64,000 bases of DNA from Helicoverpa zea (taxonomy: Eukaryota; Arthropoda; Insecta; Lepidoptera; Noctuidae). A program made the position numbers and the translations under genes. Below are positions 26,201 through 37,628 of the stretch, piece by piece (the first letter of the stretch is position 1; every line of letters starts with the position of its first letter). Under the pieces are notes generated by a model, which did not search any database, was not told the origin of the DNA, and worked only from the letters and a program-made list of their open reading frames with translations. Location: contig NC_061462.1 of assembly GCF_022581195.2 (NCBI RefSeq), positions 8,928,001 through 8,992,000 of the forward strand, in the 5' to 3' direction.

Positions 26201-29200
26201 TAGCCTCGCGAATCATCCTAGGTAGGAATCGGTTTTCTCTTGCAAGGACTTGTGGTTTATCAAATCTGATGTAATGCTGGGCCATGTCTAGTGTGTGTTC
26301 ACAAACTGCTGACTGTCTGGAACGGCGGTGTTTGACATCGGCGATGTGTTCTTTTACGCGGGTCCCTATGCTTCTTTTAGTTTGGCCTATGTAAGAGAGA
26401 CCACAATCACATTCAAGCTTGTATACACCCGCATCTTGTAGAGGTATGTGACACTTGACAGGTGGTAAGAATTGACTGATCTTCTTCAGCGGCTTGAAGT
26501 AGGTTTTGATTGAAGCTCGCTTCAAGATGTAGCCAATCTTGTCTGTGACTCCTCTTATGTATGGAAGAACAGCAGGTAGACGCTCAACTGTGGCTGGTTT
26601 CACGCGGGTTCTGCGACGAGGGCACGGTACTCGGAGCTTGTTGTCGTGCAGTACTTGCTTGACATGTTGAAGCTCAGCACCCAGGTGTTGTTCATCGCAG
26701 ATCCCACGTGCTCTCTGAAACAATGATTTACCAACGGTAGATAACTGTGTTGGGTGGTGGTGGGACTCACCATGAAGGTATTTGTCTGTATGGGTTTTCT
26801 TCCGATACACAGTGTGACTCAAGGTGTTATTAGGGTTACGGATAACCAAAACATCTAAGAAAGCTAAGGAGTTGTTTGCCTCTGACTCCATAGTGAATTG
26901 AATTTTGGGGTTTATGGAGTTAAGATGATTTAAAAATGCTGTGACTTTGTCAGATGGTAGTATTGTGAAAGTATCATCTACGTACCGCTTGTAGAATTTG
27001 GGTGTTACGGGTGCAGATTGCAGGGCTCTACAACTGCTCGACCTATGGATACAGTGAGCTCGTTTTGCGTGAATCGGATTGTCAATAATAATCAACAAAA
27101 TGTAGGGTAGCTGTTTGTAACTAATATATCAAGACGACCAACACCTTAGTCTGCCCGTGACCATGGATGCTGTAAAGGATCCGAAACGTCGGGATTAAAT
27201 AATATTAATATAACGCGATAAAATCCGTAAAAGTAGTTTTATTTAAATCTGCAAAACATTCAAAGAGAGTCTAAAATTTAATAAAATATTAATAATTATA
27301 GATAGTTCAACTCAGATTTGCGCGCGGCCCTATGTGTGCGTCGGCTTGTAAATATACAACTTTCATTCGTGTGACAGTGACGTCGTCCGAGCATGACGTG
27401 TTCTCGTCGCTTTTTGTTATGGGTACAGTCGTTTACGAAAATGTCTAGTTCTTCACGGAGAAAATGTTTTAAGGAGTCAGGTAGCGTTTCAAAAAAATGA
27501 AACAACATTCAAAGCTTTTTATTATTACATTTTACAGTTTATCATTATTTTCTCATACGGCTTTTCAAATTGACATTGACAGTATCTAAGAAATAAATGA
27601 AGTGAAATATCTAAGATGAATTAAATACTCCTTACATATTTTCTAGCTCGGGGTACGCGGACAATAAATAAATGTGTGGACTAAGAATGTAAAAGACCTA
27701 TAATTTAGTATAATAATGGAAACAAAATGTGTGGGGAATTTTAAAAAATTATATTGCTTCGCATAATGTCGACCAAAATAAGACGGAAATAATGAAACTC
27801 ATAAATGAACGTTTAGGTCAAATTGATGAAGGGATGTTGGGTAATACTTGTCGACATGTACAAAAGAAAAAAGAAGAATACTATAGACATTTTGACATGG
27901 AGTCAGAATTTATAATTAACATTGGTGAAAGTAGCGAATCCGAAAATTCATCATTTGATTTTTCAAGTAGCGATACAGAATCATTATAAATAAATAAACT
28001 AAATTACGTAATAACTGTACTTTAAACAGCCGTATACAACCCCTAAATAACTGTATTTGTACCCGACTGTACCTCTTGTCACGCACACAAAGTCACTGTA
28101 TATGTACAAGGGTTACCCACACATAGGGCCGCGCGCACGACTGAGTTGAACTTACTATATGTACATATATTTTCCCCAGAAAACCTCTATGTGGGCGTGA
28201 AAGCCGTCGCATCAGGTTGGGGTACCCTCACCGAGGAGGGCAAGGTATCATGCACGCTGCAAGAAGTAGAAGTACCAGTCATCAGCAACCAGGAGTGCCG
28301 GAACACCAAGTATACCGCCTCTATGATCACGGACAACATGCTGTGTGCTGGTTATCCGAAGACGGGACAAAAGGATTCTTGCCAGGTAAGGCTTCTGCTA
28401 AATAATAAATTGTATGATTAAGTTCAAAGTAAATATATAATTCGAAAGATTTCAAGTCATCCTTATACTTAGTTGCCTTACTTAGCCTTAACTTCATAAC
28501 TTACTGAAGGAGACAGTAATCTACCCACCGAGTACAAGTGACTACCTAATTCATCAAGTTTTGGGCTTGCCAAAGAAAATTGCATAGGCCGTCCCTAAAA
28601 ATGGATGGCCCATATTTCAAGGACACATACCTACACGTGCGTATATAACGTTCGAAATGATTAATGTTTCAGGGCGACAGCGGTGGACCACTGATAGCCG
28701 AGAGGAAACACGACAAGCGCTACGAGCTGATCGGTAATTTATCTAGATTTATTCTTATATTCTTAGCTTATGACACCGCCATTGCTACGTAATGGGGACT
28801 ATAGACGTGATTCACATAAAAACATTGTACACTTTTTTATTTGCCCCCATTGACTAATTCATCGGTCATCTGGCTACCTGTACATAGGGCTGCCATCCGT
28901 CCAGGTTTCCCCGGATTTGTCCTCGTTAGGAGGCCGTCCGGGGACCGTCCGGGCGAGGTTTCAAGAAGTGTCCGGGGAAAACCCGGACACTTGTCATGTA
29001 AGGAAGCACTGGGGCCCGATTCTCCTAAGTTAATAATGTCAAAATCGAATCGCAATATGATCGCAATAGCAGTTTTAACCATATCGGGCATTCTGCTACT
29101 AATAAAAGACCAATCGTATTCGATTGACATTTGATTGGTGTGCGATTGGTCTGCTATTTTGGTGATTTTGGTCTATGCGGTAGTTTGCTCTACAATCATA

Positions 29201-29848
29201 TTGCAATCGTAAATCATTTGCAGACAAAATGATTCATTATTGAATGATAGAAAAGGATAAAAACGTTTATTTCAAAGAAAAAATAGCGGAATGCCACATA
29301 CGCTTCAATCGTAATCGAGTCGGGATTGGATCTCATTCGAATCGAGTCGAACGTGAATCGTATGCCGCTTAAGTAAAATTAGGAGAATCGGGCCCCTGGA
29401 AGCCGATCCCAACATAGTTGGGAAAAAGGCTCGGAGGATGATGTCCGGGTTTTTTTTAATGTTTGTCCGGGTTTGGCGAAATTCGAAATGGCAGCCCTAC
29501 CTGTACAGTAACTATTATATAATCTGTGCCTGTACGTTGCATAATGATCGCGGTTTTCTTTCAAAGTACCCAAGTCCCAAAGTACCTACTTAAAAAAGCG
29601 AAAGTTCTTCAGCCATCAATGTACTGTTATTTTGGAAAACTCTTTCGAACAAAGCTGCTTATGTATTATTTATTTTAATCTTAACACAGTTCAGAATACA
29701 CTTTCTAAAGAAAACGAAATTTGCAGGCGTAGTGTCATGGGGCAACGGTTGCGCAAGAGTTGGTTACCCGGGCGTTTACACTCGAGTTACTAACTACATC
29801 GACTGGATACGTGAGAACACGCAGGATGGCTGCTACTGCACCGATTAG
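20277..29848 (+). CDS. Trypsin-like secreted serine protease 2 (seven exons)
   Basis: Predicted secreted S1 serine endopeptidase zymogen of 309 aa. Exons: 20277-20333, 21751-21865, 23001-23163, 25399-25604, 28180-28385, 28673-28733, 29727-29848; phases 0,1,2,1,0,1 all fit. Residues 1-18 form a signal peptide (MWKCLFIVVIVALTF). The light chain (20-58) ends in TTCSCKCGERNE. Activation is after R67 (IVGG). The triad is H108, D155 (FDNDIALL) and S252 (GDSGGP). D246 in KDSCQ predicts trypsin specificity. The extra Cys in EHNRCN and the C-terminal GCYC are shared with genes 3 and 4 and may pair with the light chain (inference). Introns 4 and 6 are swollen by a Penelope-like element, a DNA transposon and nested short elements, yet every exon is intact. 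A polyadenylation signal AATAAA lies at 29894. Confidence 0.9.
21294..21678. mobile_element. MITE family A, 385-base copy
   Basis: Inverted ends GGGCCCGATTCTCCTAA, flanked by CAG at 21291-21293 and 21679-21681. Inner text matches 29012-29395 in the opposite direction. A CWG target duplication is typical of PIF/Harbinger elements. Intron 1 of protease 2. Confidence 0.85.
21987..22358 (+). mobile_element. Full-length tRNA-derived SINE
   Basis: Head TGGTGGCCTAGTGGGTAAAG (A box), GGGTTCGATCCCAGG (B box), body, and tail GAAGCCGACCCCAATATGAT then GGGAAAAAGGCTCGGAG. An 11-base direct repeat, ATGGTCATTCG, flanks it (21976-21986 and 22359-22369). Fragments of the same family recur throughout the window. 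It lies in intron 2 of protease 2. Confidence 0.9.
23164..25398 (+). other. Intron 3 of protease 2
   Basis: A 2.2-kb AT-rich intron in which no repeat, RNA gene or further exon was recognised. Short open frames at 23998-24180 and 24578-24847 (minus) have no family features. Confidence 0.55.
25849..27246 (-). mobile_element. Penelope-like retroelement, 5'-truncated, with inverted terminal arms
   Basis: The minus-strand open frame (27098 down to 26019, 359 codons) starts within a reverse transcriptase (YKRYVDDTF, the YVDD catalytic motif) and ends in a GIY-YIG endonuclease: AGVYKLECDCGLSYIGQTKR, then IGTRVKEH. CDC plus a later His pair fits the zinc-binding signature of these endonucleases. 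The upstream part of the reverse transcriptase is missing. The ends form a roughly 210-base inverted repeat (about 25885-26103 against 27030-27245). ATCTGCAAAACAT flanks the unit at 25836-25848 and 27247-27259, a 13-base target duplication. It lies in intron 4 of protease 2, antisense to the gene. The open frame is uninterrupted, so the insertion is fairly young, but the truncation makes autonomy unlikely. Confidence 0.88.
27303..28150 (+). mobile_element. Deleted DNA transposon with transposase C-terminus
   Basis: Inverted ends of about 35 bases start GTTCAACTCAG at 27304 and share the 19-base core GCGCGCGGCCCTATGTGTG (inverse near 28115-28133). TA lies at or one base from each end. Inside, 27729-27989 (plus) encodes WGILKNYIASHNV, TCRHVQKKKEEYY and an acidic Ser/Glu tail, resembling the C-terminus of Tc1/mariner-like DDE transposases (tentative). 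The catalytic core is absent. The right end is 28-29 bases before exon 5 of protease 2. Confidence 0.75.
28885..29499. mobile_element. hAT-like MITE containing other insertions
   Basis: Ends TAGGGCTGCC and GGCAGCCCTA, flanked by the perfect 8-base repeat CCTGTACA (28877-28884 and 29500-29507), the length produced by hAT transposases. Inside, a SINE piece (about 28996-29440) is itself split by MITE A (29012-29395). The element's own sequence has GTCCGGG-rich stretches on both sides. Intron 6 of protease 2. Confidence 0.85.
29012..29395. mobile_element. MITE family A, 384-base copy inside a SINE fragment
   Basis: Ends GGGCCCGATTCTCC and inverse, flanked by CTG at 29009-29011 and 29396-29398. 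Without it, the SINE text reads on from GAAGCACTG to GAAGCCGATCCC. Orientation is opposite to the copy at 21294. Confidence 0.85.
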
Positions 29849-29893
29849 TCTCCACAGAACACATTGGTATAGCATTAGCAGTGTAAAAATATA

Positions 29894-29899
29894 AATAAA
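29894..29899 (+). terminator. Polyadenylation signal of protease 2
   Basis: AATAAA 46 bases after the stop codon of protease 2. Confidence 0.6.
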
Positions 29900-32122
29900 T
29901 ATCTACATGCATTTATTTAGGATAGTTGAAATAGCGCCATCTATGTTGACTGTGATGAAAGTAATCTTCCTTTCGTGGGGATAGATGGCGCCACCATATA
30001 GTTTTGCGTCACCATATATAGTTTGCGTCAATACTGTCCTTTAGTCCTTATGAAGTAAATAATAATATAATGTAATTTATAACCAAATATTTGGAGAAAA
30101 TTGCACGAATTATTTAGATATTATGTGTATTTATTAAAAAATAATAAGTCTAGGAAAAAATATTTATATTAATATACGATTTTATGCTTAATTTTGTGTA
30201 CTATTAAATTGTACAAAATATATATTAGTAGATAGGTAATAAGTCAGCAAGGATGTAACAAATGAGCATGATGAATAACATCATGGAATTGCCATAAAAT
30301 TTTCTACAGGTAACTTACATAAATAATAATAGTATCTTAGATTAGTGATATTCTTTCATGATTTTGTACGTATTTTTAAACAATAAAGTACCTCAAATAA
30401 ATAATAATTTGCTCCTTATTTAATACCACAAAATGTAGACCTTTTATTATTTTTTTCAGTTTCTTTTCAGACGCCGCCGCCGCACCTACAATAGTTCAAA
30501 AGTTAAACAAAGTGAAGTATTAGGACAGTTTGATAGTTAATAAATGGTTTTTGACTATTATCAGCAGTCCACACGATAAGAAGAATCTGTACAAAAATAA
30601 CGAGAGACTGAACTCTTCGATATATATCGTCTTTAACACAATCCATCTACGATTTCCTTGATCGTCATTTTCCAAAAATTCATTATTCATTTCCCATTCC
30701 AATCTTCCGATCGTGAGAGATTGTACAGGCATTTTTGATAGGTTTGCTAAAGTATAATTGAAAATTAACCAAAGGTGTATTATTATCGACACTTATCCTA
30801 TGTTTAAAAAATCCTACTTTAATAATATTCAACTTCACTCATTGGACATACACGCTATTAAAGAAAATCAAAGGCAATTATTCGCTTTGCTCGTTAAACG
30901 TACTTTCACTAGACTCTTGACCTATTAGGCCAGGAACAACTGCAGCAGGTTAGGAGAACACGGCGTTATCCTAGCGCGACTATATCAATATTTAATCGAA
31001 ATACAGTTAGTTGCTGTTAATGTTTATTTAAAACTGAGACGTTTACTTTATTTTGTGGTGAATGGTGGCTTAACAAAAATTCTGTAACCAGGTATGTGAA
31101 AGAAAAACATAAATGGGGAATAATCTTACCTGTGTTTTCCGGAGGTTAAGGCAGTGTACCACTTACCTTTGCACTTGCCTTTACAGGACATGTGAGAGTC
31201 AGTACAAAGTGGTCATATCATCAATGCCCTTTCGTTTTGTCAACTGAATACCTACGTAAGTGAAAGGTTTTTGACCAGGGTATAACTTATGTAACTTGTA
31301 CCTTTATGGAAACGTTAATCGAGTTGATAAGTTAAATGGTTGGTAGGTACCAAATTACGTGCTTCCAATTTTTCACAAACAAATGCAACGAGTCTTTTAA
31401 ATTATGTAAGGAAGTATAAGAGGTCTTGTAAAGTACAAAATGTTGCAGCCAAATGTCAACGACACAACAGGCCTTATTTCCTTTTAAACAAATAATTAAG
31501 GCAACGTAATTTATTCGGGGGTCATTTAATTTCGTCGCGGTAATTAAGACTCGGCCCTCTTTAAGATGCACATAATAATTGAAGCAGTAATATTGATGCG
31601 AAGAAACTGATTGCGGCATAATTGCATCCAAAAATTTTACAGGTAATTACGCCCTTGTCGTGCAGTTAATAAGACCGAAATTGAACTCAAACGTGAGTGT
31701 TACCGCTGAGCGGTGTGAATGACCGCGGAGGTCATTGCCAAATAAAGCGCTCATTCGCACAGCCCTCGGAACGCTAAAATGACGCATATGATCATTAGAA
31801 TATTAACGAAAGCTCCAAAGTATTATAACAATTTTACAGAAGACTCGCTACTCGAACATGACGAGTGGCAAGTAACGGACAGCGGTCCAAAGCTTTAGCG
31901 CGAGCATTAAAAATTGAACTGTTAGTTTAATTTCGGATGCGTCGCTGCAACATTTTAAAGTCTCTGTACCCATAAAGTGCGTTGAGATCGAAGACATGAC
32001 TTAGTGTATCAAAACCATTGAACCCTAAGCACATGCAACTTTCTAAAGAGAGTTCAACATTTGAGTTACGGAGTTCAGTTAAATTGTGTTTGTTTTAATT
32101 TATATTAAATCGGAGTGTCGCG
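29900..32122. other. Intergenic region between proteases 2 and 3
   Basis: About 2.2 kb. Open frames at 30520-30792 and 31332-31631 (minus) show no family motif. The last 100 bases hold the promoter of protease 3; GAGTTCAGTTAAA at about 32071 contains a TCAGT initiator-like core. No repeats recognised. Confidence 0.5.
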
Positions 32123-35100
32123 ATGTTGTGGTGTTATATAGTTTGTTTTATAAGTGTATTGTCAAGCAGTTCACCGCTCAGCCTAAATAAGGTAGGTTGA
32201 CTAACTGTTGTTCACAATATTTATCTTCTTCAAACGGTGTTACGACTTTTTGTAAATAGGTAACAGTCTGCCTTGATTTACATATTTTGCGGTGCGCATG
32301 CTAAGTAGCGATAAAGTGATTCATTGTAAATATATCTACATAAATATTTAAATGTGGGAAGTCCTAAACTTGAGACAGATTTTTTATTAAATAGGTCATT
32401 ACGTAATCTAATTCAATATTTAAATTGCCTATTTATTTTATGAGAATACACCTCTATAGTAAATAGTATTAATTATTTTGATACCGGTACCTCACCGTTT
32501 ACACGCAGCGAATCATAATAAAAATATAAAACCATGTTAATGAACCGAATTTACCGAAACCCAACTAACCTACTAATTTCTACTACTACTACTTCCTTTT
32601 AGACTGAAATATACTAATATATTTTCAGTTTTAGGAACTCCGTTACTAAGGCTGTTTTTTTTTACATAAAAAAATCGTAAAATCAGAAAACCTAGATGTA
32701 CAGTTACATTATGTTTATATCAGGACGACCTCGTGATTTCCGAGGACTCTTTCCGTGGACCTTCACATTATGTCAAAAGGGAGCTATCCCCGTGCGAAGA
32801 CTGTGGTAAGTTAAATACTAGATATATTACGTTACGCGGTACTTTTAATATACTACGTTGAGAGGACGAATTGGAAATTTTGGCGCCAAGGATCTCAATT
32901 TTTCTCAGTAAATACAAAACGGATCAAAATACAACTTGGTTAGCTGAAAGTTCATGATAAAAACTTTATTTTGTTAGACTTCAAAACATGATTAGGTAAA
33001 TTTCATAACAGAGAAAAAAATATCAAACATACCTCTTTTTAAAAAGAGATTCACATATTATGGGCAAACGGGACCGATTTAAGCCTCTTAACTTTTTTAG
33101 TAGTTGAGTATATACATACTCTTTAAAATTGTAGAAGGAATTTTTATCAAATTATCATTTCTAAATAATAAAATTACAAAACCGCTCCGCTCAGACGCTC
33201 CGTCCCCTCTTGGCCCCTTAGATGCGCGTGCCGGTTATGGAATTATTGTTTACCAATTCGTCGCCTTAAGCTCAGTTAATAGAGGGCAAAGTTATACAGC
33301 CCAACTGCATAATAATTTGAAATATACTTTAAGACTTCCAATATGCTCTGGAATTAACGAAAAAAAATTTTTATTTTCTTGGAATACGCACATTTTGTCA
33401 AAGTGAATCAAATCGCTTTCCTCTATTAAAAGCCGATACATTTTTCTAGGTTCGGAGGAAAATAAATTAAAATATCCTTTACTCATAACCTCGTGTATCA
33501 TAAGTATTTTCTTAAAAGTCGTATCAAAGTTAACAATCTTCACACTTTAGTATCCCCAGGAGCCGTCAAGTTTAAAGTAAAGATTATCTTACGTTGCAAA
33601 CACTAAAGTATTAAAGTAAACACTTCAAGTAACCGTTTCGTGTTTGAAGTTGTCACATCTGAAGTGTTGGTACTTCAGACTGATTGTTAAGACAAAAGTT
33701 ATTGAACTTGTGTACCTATGGACATGATACAGTACATATTAGATTTTCATGAAGTTCATTGTGACTCCAAAAAAATCTAGATAGACGTTGGGGCAGTAGC
33801 TCCAATTTAATATTTTAGATTGACAAGCAATTGACACTATTTAATTTATACATCACGACAAAACACTTTTCCGCCATACTTAAAATATACGAAAAAATGG
33901 ACCTCACATAGTTAGGTTTCTGTACTCAAAAGAAGTATAGTTACGAGTTTGATTTAAAAGTTTCAATGTACAGGTATTAGAAATAGGTATACCATCAGTA
34001 CGTCCTCGTTTACCCTCTTGTTTGAAACAAGCTTACTATAGATAAATAATGATCTAAAATTTTTCTATAAGCTTGTGGAGAGCGCAACGAGGAGCCCCGA
34101 GTGGTGGGCGGTATGGAGTCTGATGTCAACGCGTTCCCGTGGTTGGGACGACTCATATACGAGAAATCATTCGGATGCGCTGCCTCACTCATTAACGACA
34201 AGTTCGTCATCTCCGCTGCCCATTGTATGAAAGGGTAAGTTTCGATGTACTCAAGGAGCAAGTAAAGATAGTCTTCTTGCAGTAACGAGATGGTCTTGAT
34301 TGATTGATAATTTTATTTTGAAAATAATGGGTGGGTTTCAAAGACGTGTAATGGCGGAGCTAGCAACGTTCCTCGCCCCCTGAACATAAGCATCCGAGCT
34401 CATTTCTTAGGAAATTTTGCGATATGACATCTCCGCTAGTCATTTGTTCTCCATGGTAGTATATAACTCGTCTAAGTTGAACCGACTTGCCCCACTATCG
34501 CATTTACTTTATTTATATATCTGATAATTATTACCTACCGTACTAGTTGACGCGGAAAGTAGATTAGCTTTTGTTTATATTTGTATTATGGAACTGTATC
34601 AAAACACTAATTTGATTTGGAACAGTTACACGCGAGATACCGTTATAACATATTGGAAATTAATTCCGATAGCTACTTCTTATGACCATTTAGGAAATCG
34701 CATTTATAAAAATAAACAGATGACTTTGTTATGTAGAACACCGACTTCCTTCTGAATATAAAAATCAAAACTTTACAATTCTAACAAGAAATCGATAGTT
34801 ATCTGCTGTATGTGAAAGATTCTTATAACTTATTCCTGCAACATTATTTTTTGGACCATCTTTATCTAACGTATTTAATGTATTTATTGAAAAATAACGT
34901 AAAAAATCTAACGTATTGGCTTTCAGTTTCATGTGGTTCATGTTCCGAGTGAAATTCGGCGAACATGATCGCTGCGACAAAACTAAGTTTGCCGAAACTC
35001 GGTACGTCGTAAAGGTGATCGCTCACAGCTTCACACTGACTGATCTGAGCAATGACATAGCTCTGCTGATGCTCAACAAGCGAGTTGAGTATACACACGC

Positions 35101-36792
35101 TATCAGGCCCGTGTGTTTGCCAAAAACTGATGGTGAGTTGATTAATTTTCTGGTGACTTCTTGATAAGATTGTTATTAATGAAAAAAGCCAGCACAAGCA
35201 TAGGCCCACTTTTTCTTGAGTCCATATAAGATCTGGCAGGAAGAGGGCTGCTACTGCTGAAAGAATAAAGATTAACCCCCTTACTTATAAAAATCTCTAA
35301 TCACCCTCTAAGCAACATTTTAACTAATCACTACTTAAAGTCTTAAGTAGTGATTAAATGTTAGTTAAGACATGCTTAAGCAACGTTTATAGGTAAGAAT
35401 TTTACTAAACAGCCCTTAAGTATTACTTATTATTTAATTCACGTTTATAAGTAAGGCTGATATACTCCTCGGTTACATAAAGACTATTTTTAATTGTGAT
35501 TGCAATCAGTTTGGCTGATAAATAATTATTATATGCCTACTTCATTTAACTTTCAGTCGGTTAAGAACTCTGACTGATGCTGTTAATTTCAAGAGCCCAG
35601 TTTTACGGCTAAAATTTAAGGGTCCAATCCTGATATTTATAGCTTAATACACATTTATTCCACGAAAGCCTTTTCTTCTTTTATGACTTCTTTTTCGAGC
35701 ACTTTAATAATATTATCCCCTGATTTTACAATGTGTAATAATTGTACAACGGTTAAGGGCATATATAAATTAAGCTTGCAATAAAATGTTGACGTTAATG
35801 GAATAATTTGGAATATTCCAAAATTTTACGATGTGTAATCTTTCCACGAAATGGGATTTGGTTGGTCCTTTTTTGTTGAATTTTGCGGTGTAAGAAAGGC
35901 TACACTTTTTGCAACCTGTAAGTTTTAAACTTTACACTTTTAACATTCATAAGTATATCTTCTTTCAAGAAATGTATCCTTCATTCCCAATTTCAGATAC
36001 ATTATACACTGGAACAACAGCATTAGTAGCCGGTTGGGGAGCCATGAACGAGACTGGCCAGTGGTCCTGCACCGTCCGGGAGGCAGAGTTACCAGTGCTG
36101 AGCAATGAGGCCTGTCGAAACACCAACTATAATGCCTCCAAGATTAAAGAAGTCATGATGTGTGCTGGTTTCCCTGAGACGGCTCATAAAGATGCTTGCA
36201 CTGTGAGTTTAAAAATCCAAATCAATTAGATCGTACTGATTTTCCACTGAAAGGAATGTATGTCATAGCTAACGTCTGGTCGCCAGCTTCTGAACATTTT
36301 ATAAGTTCAGCAATAATTGTTTAATTAAATGAACATTTTCGTTCTTCTGGTACTGATAGAAATGACTTTGGTTTTCAGGGTGACAGTGGAGGTCCACTGA
36401 TTGCAGAAAATGAGGAACACATGTATGATCTAATAGGTAAATTATTTCTCATAAATAGCGATTCTAGACCCGAATGGCCTTACTACAAAAACTTTAACGC
36501 CTGTTTTACAACTGTCTAAAAAAATTGTGTCTCCAAAATGAACCATATGTCAACGTCATAATTTGACATTTTTTTAGACAAGGCTTAAACTGACGTTTAA
36601 AAGTTTTTGTGGTAAGACGGGAAGTTTCTAAAACAAGTAAATCAATTATTAAAATCCTTTCTCGTTTTAGGAATAGTTTCATGGGGATTTGGATGCGCTA
36701 GAAAAGGATATCCGGGAGTTTACACAAGAGTAACAAAATACTTAGATTGGATCAGAGATAACACCCAGGAAGGCTGTTACTGCAAATACTGA
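32123..36792 (+). CDS. Trypsin-like secreted serine protease 3 (seven exons)
   Basis: Predicted secreted S1 serine endopeptidase zymogen of 301 aa. Exons: 32123-32191, 32724-32805, 34072-34234, 34927-35132, 35997-36202, 36379-36436, 36671-36792. Exon lengths 163, 206, 206, about 58 and 122 match genes 2 and 4. Residues 1-20 are a signal peptide; the light chain 24-51 ends in PCEDCACGERNE. The activation site is R60|VVGG, with Val in place of Ile. The triad is H101 (SAAHC), D148 (LSNDIALL) and S245 (GDSGGP); D239 in KDACT marks trypsin specificity. The stretch before the catalytic His reads FGCAASL where the neighbours have YCGGSL or YCGGML, so the loop near the active site differs. The C-terminus is GCYCKY. 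A polyadenylation signal lies at 36944. It is a clear tandem paralogue of genes 2 and 4. Confidence 0.9.
32806..34071 (+). other. Intron 2 of protease 3
   Basis: About 1.27 kb. The only notable part is an open frame at 33104-33406 with a GC-richer middle (33180-33240); it shows no protein family and is not annotated as a gene. Confidence 0.5.
35133..35996 (+). other. Intron 4 of protease 3
   Basis: About 860 bases. Bases 35270-35460 contain repeated TTAAGTAGTGATTAA, TTATAAGTAAG and similar short motifs in both directions, probably an old inverted-repeat element. Nothing else seen. Confidence 0.45.
36484..36622. mobile_element. MITE family B, uninterrupted copy
   Basis: Ends CCTTACTACAAAAACTTTAA and GTTAAAAGTTTTTGTGGTAA. 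It carries CATATGTCAACGTCATAATT, the uninterrupted version of the site where the SINE at 15874 inserted in its relative. Intron 6 of protease 3. Confidence 0.85.
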
Positions 36793-36943
36793 GTATTGAT
36801 TTTCAAATCAAAATGTGTACACAAAAGAAGACGAAAGAATTTTTTATGGAGGATCAAGAAATGATCAAGCGAGAGATAAGTAAACCTATCTCACACCTCG
36901 CTGTTTACCTACATTGCTCTCGGTCAGACGATAAGAAAAATGC

Positions 36944-36949
36944 AATAAA
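36944..36949 (+). terminator. Polyadenylation signal of protease 3
   Basis: AATAAA 152 bases after the stop codon of protease 3, followed by a T-rich stretch. Confidence 0.6.
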
Positions 36950-37628
36950 CAATTTTATTTTAATTAAAAATGCAGTTTCACTAATATATTAACTTTCTTA
37001 ATTATCTTCATTAAACTGTTACGGCCATAAATCAGTTTGTTACGCTTTATCAAATGTTTTAGATCGCTAATATTCAAATCCTAGTGGAATATTTACCTAC
37101 TTAATTATAACTCAGATGTTATGACAACGGTTCTTTATTGACTCTGTTTTTTGTTTCTTTTTGTTCGACCTATTGTATTATGTCTTGATGACGTCATACT
37201 TTAGTATGATACGTTTGAGAAAATAACGGGACAGTCTTATTATACTTTGCTTGTATTGATACAATGTTTATATGAAGATATTATCTGACCTGAGATTTTA
37301 AATCCAAAAGCTGCTTTAGCGAAAACATTGACTATTTCAAAATCCATTGCATCTTCAATATGATTATTTCTGTAGGTTTTCTGAAGTTACAACGCAATGT
37401 ATCCGTTATTGTACTGTAACATTTTAGATTGAATCTCTATACCTGCAAAATGTAGATGTTTCGTATACATTGAATGGTGCAAGTTCAAGTTTATGGCGCT
37501 AGTTCGATGGAGTGCAACGTCCCCATTCCTGTCCACAGCATCCCGTTGTGGGATCTGCACGTCTAGCCGGCTTTTACAAATATTTGTGCGAAATATAAAT
37601 TAGGAAATAGTAAATTAATTGATTAGCA
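36950..37628. other. Spacer between proteases 3 and 4
   Basis: About 680 bases, the shortest intergenic gap in the array. It holds the promoter and any 5' UTR of protease 4; no repeat or motif could be fixed. Bases 37490-37570 are locally GC-richer. Confidence 0.45.

Noticed and set aside
26044..26274. Plus-strand open frame over the Penelope element
   Set aside because: It is the shadow of the minus-strand reverse transcriptase/endonuclease frame.
33104..33406. 100-codon frame in intron 2 of protease 3
   Set aside because: No family motif, and the intron borders around it are well supported.
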